Shown here in pieces: positions 45,351-55,908 of a stretch of DNA of 64,000 nt (its first letter is position 1; each line of letters starts with the position of its first letter). A program made the translations under genes and the position numbers. The notes beneath the pieces are model-generated. The model was not told where the DNA came from. It saw only the letters and a program-made list of their open reading frames with translations, and did no database searches. Origin of the DNA: Triglochin maritima (taxonomy: Eukaryota; Streptophyta; Magnoliopsida; Alismatales; Juncaginaceae); assembly GCA_963682175.1 (NCBI GenBank), contig OY821775.1:8342501-8406500 (forward strand). The letters run 5' to 3'.

Positions 45351-48300
45351 GCCCTCTTGGTGGCAGATATCTTCAATTGGCCTTGATGGCGATGTTTGAG
45401 CCCGCACGTCCGAGTGACGGTGGGAGAGCTCTACCCGTTTGAGTGGAGGAATCCGCTCCATTAAAGACATATCCACACTTTGTAGACGATCCACGAATCC
45501 GCTCCGTATAGACATTCGAGAACTTATCTTCAACATAGGGGGATGAATTTGACCAAGTATCCACGATGCATGCTAAAGGTGGAGGAATGAGCTAGATCAA
45601 CCACCTAAAACGTAGAAACATGGTGGAGGAATGTAGTTGACCAACATTTCACTAACAAGAGGAAAGGCGTGGTTGGTTGTCCACTACAGTATCTAATTGC
45701 CTACCTAAAACATGGAGTGGTTTAGGAGAAACTTACCATGAACTTGAATTGCTATTTTTAATCTCTTCTTCCTCTTGTTTTAACTCACGACATTAACATT
45801 AGAAGAGAGTTGGAGTGATTTCTTCTTTTTATTTGATGATAATCCAATAAGGCTTTGTGTATTAGAGAGTAAGTGCACACGTAGTCCTACAGCAACTACA
45901 TGGAACAGAGCATATAATTACTTAGAAAATTTTCTATGGCCTATAGTATCTCCTTTGGATACAAAATCAACATCAACCATGTCCGCCTTAATAACAGGAG
46001 GGAACCTACAATCAGCAATTTTTTGTTGATTTCAAGCCATAAACAGTTAGATTCAATGAGCTCCTTTGGTGTTATTTCCATTAGAGTGTTGGTCATCTTC
46101 ACCAAGTTGAGTATATTCGATGACTCCTATTGGTTGGAGTCAGTTTGAGCTGAAACCAATAACCTCAGTTACCAAGATTATGGTAACGTATATCATGGTT
46201 GTGTAGTCATACCGCATGAATTCCCTATTATTTTTTCTAGTGGGTTGTCATAAGTGATTATGTTTTGAGTGATTATTTTGGTCATTTGCTAAGTGTTGGT
46301 CTTTGTTGAGGTAAGACGATACAAAGTCTGTCTTGGAGGTAACTTTTAGCTCATTTTCTGCTCTACATCGGAATAAATAATGTTTGCACAGTATGACCTT
46401 ATCACTGTGTAACATGAAGCCATGAAGGTGAACACATAAAGTAAAAGAAATATCCACCTCTATAAATTTGGAATTTGTCACCAATAGGCACAAAGTGCCA
46501 ATTTGATGACATATAACTATAAGCTAGGGTGGTCTACAAGATCGATTTGAGGGTCGGAATCGTAAAGACTGTTCAGAGGGGTCCCCAATCACTCAATCTA
46601 CTTGCCACCGCCCTTAACTATAAGAGCAACATAACTTGCACACAAAATTAGGTAATACGAGGATAACGAGATCAACTAAGCTTGGTTCCCATGGCACATA
46701 ATTTCCTCAAGGTGGGTTGTAAAGCCAAGCCTTTTGATGCCAAGTTGGTGAATTGCAAATTGTTGATCGAGTTGAAAGTGTTGGTGAAATCAATATCCCC
46801 ACCATGTTGGTTGACGCCTTTCAAGTAAAAAAACTCTTATATCAATTCAATAGTATGCAACAGGTTCTTTTGCATACTTTGTTTTGCATGGATATAATGG
46901 GATGTGGTTCAATGGTTCTTCCATGTAATATCTGATCCTACCAATCTCTTTATCTTGTCATACATTGATCATATAAAAACAAATCGTCATTTGGGTTTTT
47001 TATTGTTCATTATGGGGTTCCATTGTCAGTTTCAGAAAAAAAGTACTGGTACATGAGAGTGAAAGATAATGAAATGCAAGGTTCTCTACTCAATGTTTCA
47101 GATGATCAAAGATGTGCTTTAACATATTGGCATACTTCGTAAAATTAGTATGATATGAATAAGTTGGTATCTTTGTGTCTTAAGGTACCCGAAAAACTTG
47201 TGTTCCTTCACTTTCCCACATCAAATTTTTATTGTAATCGGACAGTCCAATACAAAAGGCCTAACTTTACTTCTTTATTTAAAATCTTCTTAATTTGGCC
47301 CAAGCGTTGATTCTTTATGAGTTCCACTTCTACTACAACAACTAGTTCATGATTAAAGGTTTTTTTGTTATTATTGTTGGTTTGGACTCTCCAATACAAG
47401 TACATGAAGCAGCACAAAGAAGGTTATTTTCAACGCACAAAAAATGCATATATTTTGTCTTACTAATAAAAGTTCACATGCTTTAATAATGGGTCCCAAA
47501 TTGTCGGTTGAAACACCTTTACTTAAGACCAAAAATGTAGTTTGTGAAACCATTGGTTCATGATACCACATGATACTTGACCTTATATAGGTACATTTCC
47601 CAACTGCTATCTCGGGGCCTTTATGATTTGCGATATTCTTCCTCATAACATCGATATCAAAGACTAATGTATTACTCATTGAATCACAAAGACGATAATG
47701 TATTTTTATCGTTATGAAGAATTTTGTTTTGCTGACCAACGTACTCTCGTTTTTGTCCGATAAATGCTTAAGAGAATGTGCACATTTTATAGTGTCATGC
47801 CTTTAATTTCTGCATGTTCCATGTACAACAAAATTGATGTCAGTACAAATAAGTATGCTTGAATTTTTCAAAAAAAGAAGCAAACAATAATTATAGGAAA
47901 ATTATTACGGGGGTACCCCCATCCTTCAATATTTTTGCAGTTTAGGTGTTTCATAGTAACCTTTGTCCTCTTCAAATTTGTTAGTGTTATAATGTGCCAA
48001 TATTGTTGCTCTATTTAATTAATTACCAAGTATACGCAAGTTGTTGTGAAGAGGGATCATATATATCATGTTTACAGTGAATGGCTTTTAACTTTCCTTG
48101 GTCTTACTATCAAGTATCAACTGTAGGTAAGTTCTCACTCTACTAATTCTTTCCTGTTTATTGTTTTGAAAGATCACATCTTATTTACTTTTTGATCCCT
48201 GGTGAAAGAAATTTGTATGACTTGCTACTAGGTCATATTTACTTAGGAGTGTGTAAGTGCAGTAAAATGGAAAATGCTTCAGATTTCACAGTTTATCAAC

Positions 48301-48415
48301 GTAGAGTGCTTAAGAGTTCTCCATTTCTGTCACTTCATTGCTGTGACAGTTTAATCTTGCACGCAGCGCGTTTATAAAGTTTGCTTTTAGAAGCTCCTTC
48401 CCCACCTTCACGTGG
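45351..48415. other. No gene recognised
   Basis: A 3-kb stretch without a supported gene. Short frames near 45370-45560 and 46750-46935 show no family features. No target duplications were found. Confidence 0.5.
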
Positions 48416-48420
48416 ATCAC

Positions 48421-49535
48421 TGCAACGCCCCGAGCCCGAACATGTGCTTACCCGTCCGAACTCGGTGCGTTAAGATACGATCCACGACCCTAGCGGTTGC
48501 GCACTCTGATTTTTAATCCATCTGATAGGCCCATAATAATCTGAAAAATATAATCAACAATTTGTGACCTCGACAGTCCACAAGTATCAACCATCAATCA
48601 ATCAGAATCATAATCATGTGGAAAATAACATAGAATACAACATTCAGTCAATAAGCACAATCAAAAGACATGCATCACAAATAATATGCATGCATAACAA
48701 TCTGGAACCCACATTCGGATTCGACCACATCATGTGCTTCTGAAATCTATCAATCAGTCAGACGCACACCTAGTAGCTCCACACTAACGACAAGTAACCG
48801 TTTCCTCTCTCGGGTGGCTCCACGCTGCCCGCTATGTAGCTCTTTTCTAAGTAGCTCAGCCAGAAACGTATATACAGTCACATGACATGTCGACCGAAAC
48901 ACCACAATGCAATCATATGCATATCAATGAATTCAACATCAATACTCAGCATGAATGCAACTACGAATATCAAGAGAGATAAACATGACATGAACCCAAA
49001 GAATAACGAATCAATACTTGCTTGTCTCGCAACCACAACCGTGATTCGCAACCCAAATCAAATGTTCAGATTTCTTATTTCCTCTTTTCTTCTATCTCAT
49101 CTTGCACAACAGAAGCCTGGTAGCTAATAATCAACGTCATAATTATTAATAATACCAAAATTTAAATCCAACCAATTAACTAAAAATTCATCTACCTTAC
49201 CTTTATTTCCACATCTTCTCTCTTCCAAACTCTTCTCCAACCATTCACTTCTCTAACCTTCCTATGCAAAAACCGTCTCACGATTCTTCTCTCTTCAACA
49301 AAACACAAAACTCCTTTTATACCTCCAACAAACCACCGCCTCTCAACTCCTTCTCCTCAGCACCACACGCGGAAAGCTTGGGAAAATTGCATTCACCCCC
49401 TTCCTTCTCCAAAAACCACACAATCATCCAATTAGTCTTGAATTTCTTTTCAAGGTTTGGGTTCTCACAATCACCATCGTGTATCTTGACCTCAACTTCC
49501 TGAAGACTAAAGTTGATGTCATAAGTGTGAGTTCA
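48421..49535 (-). mobile_element. Solo LTR, minus orientation
   Basis: The segment starts TGCAACGCCCCGAGCCCG and ends gtgtgagttCA, with ATCAC duplicated on both sides (48416-48420 and 49536-49540). Read on the minus strand it starts TGAACTCACAC and ends GGGCGTTGCA, the style of plant gypsy LTRs. A minus-strand TATA box (tataaaagg) lies near 49313-49322. No internal region or second LTR is present, so it is a solo LTR left by unequal recombination. Confidence 0.85.
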
Positions 49536-49540
49536 ATCAC

Positions 49541-50365
49541 GATTCATGCATTTCAATCAGACTGTATTTTATATGCAGTAAAATTATGAAGATAAGAATG
49601 AACTAGCTAGAAACATTTTGCGATGAGTGGAAAAAAAGGACGAATTCAACTGTCGAATGTCTTGTCTAAATTTCCTTGAAAATGAGCTTGTCATATAGAG
49701 GAAGCAAAATCACACAATTTCAAAATTGCCACCTTAAATTCTTTCAGTTATTTATTTCCTTTGAATTGTAAATATTCTTTGCAGGAAACTAATCCTTGTA
49801 GAAATATTTTTGGTTGGGAGCCAATTGACTATTACAATTGATGCCTGCATCAGTTGAGGGGAAAGGAGTAGAAGTGAGCACTGCAACCAACAGTAAATGA
49901 GATTTCTATATTTGTACTGAAACCCAGATAGGTACACAGGACGACAGCCGTTTAATACTGAAATCAATAATGCCTTGTTGTCACAGCTGGATAATGTTTC
50001 AGTTTCAGACGTTCCTGTGAGATGCTGCAAAAACCAGCAAGGGTCAGCATACTTATTATGTTAAGAACAGAAGAAGTAAGGCACATTCTTTCCGTCTTCC
50101 CATTCATTTACATGTGGTATGTACCTTGTAGATTTAAGGTGCTATCTTCATATTATTTGCATAATCACCTTGGTAACAATAACCACTGAATATTGAGTTT
50201 CTTACGTGTTGACTTTTGCAATCAATTAAAATGAAATCTGCTCAACTACATGCCATATACGCTTTGGTATGGTACGTTGGAACTTTAAATGTGTAAACAC
50301 TATAACTACAATGGGGGCCTGATGAATTTTACTTTCATCAATGTTCTGCCTAATCTTCAAGTGGT
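49541..50365. other. No gene recognised
   Basis: AT-rich; no supported features. Confidence 0.5.
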
Positions 50366-50373
50366 TTCAGCAT

Positions 50374-53318
50374 CAACGTTTTAACGTGCGGCCGCGTACT
50401 CGGTATGTGGCCGTACTATGCGGTTGGATCGACAGAGGAAGTATATGCAACTCTCGCATAGTCGCACCCAAAAGGTTGTGACTTGTGCGGTCGCATGGGC
50501 CCAACGAGCCTATGCGGTGCACATGCTCCAACATGCTATATAGTCATTGGAGCAGATTTTTTTGAGATATTTGCAGTTTCCCTCTTATTTGGTCCTATAA
50601 ATACCATCCAACCCCTTATCATTCCTCACACCTCTTATTCTCTCGTTCTATACTCTCATTCTCTCCTATTCCCTACTTTCTAAGTTCTCAAGTAGTTAAA
50701 TTAATCGAAGGTCTTGTTGCGAAGAAAGACAAATTTGGTGATTGTGGGGTGGATTTTGGAAGTCAAATTTCGCCGATTTCGATTCCAAAACTACCTCAAC
50801 CATCCAATTGCACCTTTTCCAACTCTCTATAAGTGTAATATTGCATTTTACTTTTCACTCACATAGACTAGACATAATGATATATAATGAACCTCAAGGT
50901 TATGAAGTTCTTATGAATCATGAAGTAGACTACTTTTGTCCCACAGAGTTGAACCCCGATTGGAAAACCGCACATTATATTTCACTTGAACAAAAAGGAA
51001 ACTTGTGAATTGTGTGGATTTATAAGTAGTGGTGGTATAAATAGACATAAACAACATATTGCTCACTTCGAAAGTAGTAATGGAAAACCATGTGCACATG
51101 CATCGATCAATTACCGTGAAGAAATTGAACGTAATTTGCGAGCCGGATCAAGAGCTATTGTAGATGATTTTGTAGACTTAGAATGATGTTGAGGGGTTCA
51201 GGGGAACCCAATCCGTTTCGGGTTCTGGTCGCATCTCGTGGTGGTAGTTCATCTTCCGCCCCCACGTCTCGTGGTTCATTCTCGAAAGAGGCGAAGGAAC
51301 CGATCGAAATTTGGACCAATGAACCATTTTTTCGTGGACGTCTCAAGAACGTCGTCATCGAACAAAATGAAGGAGGTCTACCCAAACAACCATTTACAAT
51401 AATTTCAAAAAAGAGAAGAAGAAAAAAGTAACACAACTTTGGGTCAAATTGTTATGTAGAGCGTGTTTGTCTATCAATGCATGTTCATACAAAGAATTTA
51501 AGATTGTCATTTATCAAACTTCCAAATTTGGATCTGGTTTGAAACCAATTACTACACACGAGGTTGTCGAACCATTTGAGAGATTGCAGAAACAAGAACC
51601 CTTCTAGACTCATATATGGTAGATTTATGGATGTATTATCATAATTGACGGGTGGATTGATACTTGTGGTAGAAGCATAATAATTTTTTTAGCTAATTGC
51701 CATACATGCACCATGTTTTTGAAGTCTTTAGATTCATTTTCTTACTCTCACACCGCAGATTACTTGCTTACGTTGATCGATAAGGTTGCGGGAGAACTTG
51801 GAGAGTAATATGTGGTGTAGGTAGTCACTGGCAATGTCGTCGCACATATATCCGTTGGGAGAATGTTGATGTCAAAAATGTCGTTATTTTGGACATCGTG
51901 TGCAGCTCACTGCATCTATCACGTCTTGGAGGACATCGACAAGTTGTACATCAAAACCGTTACCACAGGTTGGAAGATCGCCAACTACTTCAAGGCGCAC
52001 ACTCAACTCAACAATAGGATGAAAAAAGGCATCCAAGGGAATCTGATTTTCAACATCTGTTTTGCTACTGTATTCGTGACACTCCAAATACTTTGGGTGA
52101 AACGACAAACTTTGAAGACCTTCATTGTGTCAACTAAGTTTGCCAATTTAGATGTGTTTGGTAAAAGAATGCAGAAGTGAAACAAAAGACAAATTAGATT
52201 TACAAAGCCATCATAACAACGACCTTTTAGAACGTCACCAATGCCCTAAAGGCAAGTCAACCGTTAGTGACTATTCTTAGGCTGGTGGATGGTGACGAGA
52301 AGCCAACAATGGGTTACTTGTACGATGCAATGGAGAAGTTGAAGTACCAGATGGATGTGAGAGAAGCTGAAGTTTATTTGAGCAAATACACACAAAAAGA
52401 AGGAACCATATTGATCTAAAGAAGTTTAACGATTTGATTTATGTCAACTACAACCAGAGGTTGATGAAGAGGAAGGACAAACGAGGTTACTACGACCCTA
52501 TCAATATAGATTATGACTTGGTGGAAAATCATTCTTGGTTGATGGAAACAAAAGATCCAGTATTTGCAGGAGATGATTTGACATGGGCGGATGTCGAGAA
52601 GACTACTTTTGGTACATCATGAGCCGATCAAGCTGTGCAGCAACACCCACCTCCAAGATTTTACAAACTATTGTGGAGGAGTTCAACTTCAGAAATCACT
52701 TGAGGCATCCACTTCAGCAACGGTTCGAGACATATATGAGGAATTCAAGGGTACAGACGATGAGGAAATCGAGAAAAATGAGACCTATCATGAGATGATC
52801 CTAACTCTGACATACCTCGATGGATTAAGGATCAAACAGTTCCGCTATAGACGTCGGTCCCAACTATTGTCTACTACTGTCCTATATGGTCTATATACCT
52901 TAGCTACTAATTGTGTTCGATTGTTAGTCTTTTTATTTAGTGTGTTATGTATGAGACTAAGTTTATCTTATTTCCATGTACTAGTTGAAAATTATTCAGT
53001 GAAAATATACCTACTTGTTTGGTGGGTAGATGAGACTTACAGTAAGGCAATAACATCGAGGAATTGATTTTTTTTGAAGTCAAATCAACTTAGGCATTTT
53101 ATATATATATTGTTCATTCTCTTCTCGAGGTTTCTCATATTTTTCCTGATTTTTCCCGTTTTGTTTTTTCAATTTTTTGATATTTTTCTCATTTAAAAAA
53201 TAATTTTACATTTATGCAGCTGCATATGCGACCACACAGTCAAGTATGCAACCCTAGCACACTTGGTCGCATATTATAGACCCTAGCAGACTTGGTCGCA
53301 TATTATACCTGAACATTG
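50374..53318 (+). mobile_element. hAT element with broken transposase
   Basis: The left end is CAACGTTTTAACGTGCGG and the right end is tacctgaacattg, the same ends as the elements at 3358-4633 and 33098-33656. The flanks TTCAGCAT (50366-50373) and TTTAGCAT (53319-53326) agree at 7 of 8 bases. Subterminal repeats are based on tgcggtcgca and ggtcgcatatta. A TATA box (cctataaatacc) lies near 50594-50605. Inside is a decayed transposase gene. This is the former autonomous type of the family. Confidence 0.9.
50877..52622 (+). pseudogene. hAT transposase pseudogene
   Basis: Pieces of a hAT transposase occur in order but in different frames. First comes an N-terminal segment ending ELNPDWKTAHYISLEQK (to 51008). 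A BED zinc finger, CELCGFISSGGINRHKQHIA (about 51000-51066), follows after a frame change. Then come LLCRACLSINACSYKEFK-like and FGSGLKPITTHEVVEPFERL segments (about 51450-51600, DUF659 region), FWTSCAAHCIYHVLEDIDKL (about 51890-51950) and the C-terminal FAGDDLTWADVEKTTFG (to 52620). Stops and frame changes between them make it inactive. Confidence 0.8.
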
Positions 53319-53716
53319 TTTAGCATCTGATTCAAACCATTGAGGTTCGTTTCCAGTTTAATTTACGAACAAAGTTAGCCGGCCATCTTTATTCTTCTGA
53401 TATTTTTCATCATCTACATTTATTTAATTCAGCTAGTCACATGGCCATTCGATTATTATACTCCTACTGTATGTCTGTAAATAGTTCGACCTTTACCATC
53501 CATTTTACATTTTTCCATAGATCAGACTATGGAAAGTACATCAGGAGTTATGCTCTCATTTTGCTTGAGTACAGGTCTGGTCTTATTATTGCTTCTGGCC
53601 AAGATTGTCCGATCTATAAAAATGTGGCCAGTTTTTTAACAAATCCTGTACATGGTCTGTGGCAAGATGTGGGCCACAAAATGAGCAATAATTGTGATGC
53701 CTTGCTGTTTGTTCCT

Positions 53717-53956
53717 AATCCCCATCTCGGACGCCCTGGTGGCGGCGAGGTCGGACGAGAGCTTGGCCAAACCCAGCCTCTCCAGGGTGGTCGAGTACTC
53801 CACGTGGCTCACCGATGCATCCCTCCTGTACACCACCGCCCCCTCCCACGGCGATAATTCAGATTCCGCTACGCTGAAAGAGACGGGCTTCAGCAGGAGG
53901 ACGGTTGGACGGAGGCGGAGGCCGGAGTTGGTCAGAGGATAAGTGGACTTATAATC

Positions 53957-53995
<39 letters not shown>

Positions 53996-54058
53996 GTATT
54001 GGTGGTGAATTGAACCAAAAAAAGAAGAAGAAGAAGAAGATAAGAGGAGGAACGCCAT
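53717..54058 (-). pseudogene. YCED homolog (DUF177), first exon only
   Basis: From the ATG at 54058 the frame reads MAFLLLSSSSSSFFGSIHH, a Ser- and His-rich transit-peptide-like start with a run of 12 His, then ESELSPWEGAVVYRRDASVS, HVEYSTTLERLGLAKLSSDL and RASEMGI. This matches the first part of the chloroplast large ribosomal RNA subunit accumulation protein YCED homolog 1. In the family the next residues continue RxTK; here the exon end reads ATTAG followed by GA rather than the donor GT, and no later exon was found downstream on this strand. It is either a gene fragment or a gene with a mutated donor. The His and Ser runs come from atg and aag trinucleotide repeats. Confidence 0.72.
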
Positions 54059-54126
54059 TTTGTTTGTTTGTTTGTTTGTTTGGTTGGATGGATTTGGACA
54101 CAAACACACAACACTACCCACCTTAG

Positions 54127-54785
54127 TTTTTTACATTACATAAAAGGACAGACAGCACAGCACCCATCCTTCTCCTTTTTAACCATCAAATATTACTTAA
54201 TCCACACTTATTTAAGCAACATTTAATTGAAACTACGGTCATAACATGGAATAATTGGACTTAATGCATTGAATACAAGGATTTATATTTTCAACACTAC
54301 TTTTAATCCCTCTATTATTTAAATAAATATTCTCAAAGAATATGTAAAACCAGAAAATTTCAGGAACAAGAACACATCAGGCAAACATACATTTGGTTGA
54401 ATAACTCGATTGGAAAAACATACCCATCAGGCAAACATACATTATCGAGTGCTCCGCCTAGACGAGGTAAGTGAGGTCGAATGTATGCAACTCTACCATT
54501 GTCAAACAATAAGATTGTTTTAATTGACTCAACGATACGAAGTACAACTGACTATTTGTGATTTCACAATAAATAAGAAATACAAATCATTTAGATAGTC
54601 ATTTGATATTGTCCATGATGCTCCAAATACCAAAAAACAACTTAATCTTTGACACAATGAAAATTGATTATCTCTGTCACAGTTTAATCTTGGTATTCAA
54701 AGAATTCTTCTTTGGATAAAATTTGTTTGAAATATTTTTTATGCTAAATTTTTTTTCTAACTAAACGAAGGACGTGACTTGCTTT
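54127..54785. other. No gene recognised
   Basis: AT-rich region upstream of the YCED exon. It should hold that gene's promoter if the locus is active; no clear TATA box was identified. Confidence 0.4.
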
Positions 54786-54789
54786 CTTA

Positions 54790-55275
54790 AACCACCGTTA
54801 ACAGCGTCTGGGCAGTTCCCGGGTGTCCGGTTTTCTCTCCCAATCACGTCAGTTTCTCTCTCCGTCACGTCAGCTTCTCTTTCCACCACGTCAGCTCAAA
54901 TCAACCCCCTAAATTTTTCTTAATCACACCCAGAAACAACTCAAGCGCCCTACATTCTCTCATCTCCACATCATTTGGGATCAATTCTAGGTAAAATACA
55001 AAAAATATCAATTTTTAAAAAAAAATATAAACAAATGAAAAACATATTTTCATACAAAATATATTTGAAAAAAAACGATTTTAAATAATTTTTAAAACAT
55101 TTTTGAAAACAAAAAATCAAAAACAAAACAAAAAAAAAACCACCCAATCTGGGGGCACATGACCCCGGATTGGGCGCCCAGGTGGATTTTCGGGCGGATC
55201 CGCCCTCCCATTAAGGTATGGTAAATCGGGTGTCCGGTTTGGACGCCCAATTTAGAGCGCACCCGTTAAGAGTGC
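54790..55275. mobile_element. MITE-like element with A-rich core
   Basis: It has the same layout as 26056-26460: a left part with repeated cacgtcag and tctctctc, an A-rich core, and a right part with catgaccccggattgggcg and cccgttaagagtgctctta. The phrase cgggtgtccggttt occurs near both ends in direct orientation. Ends and duplications are not resolved. Confidence 0.35.
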
Positions 55276-55525
55276 TCTTAGGGTGTGATCCTTAGTTTTG
55301 GAGTCAAAGTTAGGAATCCACCAACCAAAGCTAACCTAGTTGGGTAATTCATTTGTGGAATAATATGTCACTTGGTTCTTTTTAAAGCTATCAATGTTGA
55401 CAACATGCTTTTAGGTCTTGTCGTGTAACTAGATTATAGAAATATGGGTAGGGTTATTTTGAGGAGTCACATGAATGACGGTTAAATTTGATGGCCATTC
55501 TATGCATGGCATTTGTCACTTACTA

Positions 55526-55721
55526 TGTTGAAAGGAACGAGGGGACGCACCTCTTCACCAACCGACGCTTCTCTCCTCGAACAGACGCACCCCTTCACCA
55601 ACAGGCGCATCCCAGCTCTCCAACGAATATCCCACTCGATAGCTTATATAAACCCTTGTATTCAAAATTCAAACAAATACATAATATAATTTCTTTCCGC
55701 AAACACTTTCATTTCTCAATA
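55526..55721 (+). repeat. Copia 5' LTR (TG...TA ends)
   Basis: It starts TGTTGAAAGG, has a TATA box (tatataaac near 55644-55652) and ends tttctcaata immediately before the primer binding site. The end is TA instead of the usual CA, and the 3' remnant has the same end. Confidence 0.88.
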
Positions 55722-55733
55722 TGGTATCAGAGC
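55722..55733 (+). other. Primer binding site (initiator tRNA-Met)
   Basis: TGGTATCAGAGC directly abuts the 5' LTR. Confidence 0.93.
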
Positions 55734-55908
55734 AAACGCTCCATCATTGGTGATCCTCAGAGTGCCCACCACTCATCATCGATCGCCTCAGAGAAAACCA
55801 AAACCAAACCAGAAAAAGCACCACCCATCATCTTTGCCTCTCAAGGGGGTTGAAGGTGATAAACAAAACCCCGACACCCAAAACCCTTGAAAGAAAATCA
55901 AGGAAAAC

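Noticed and set aside
53958..53994. Trinucleotide repeat considered as an unstable expansion locus
   Set aside because: It is short and explained by the His run of the YCED exon; no evidence of expansion.
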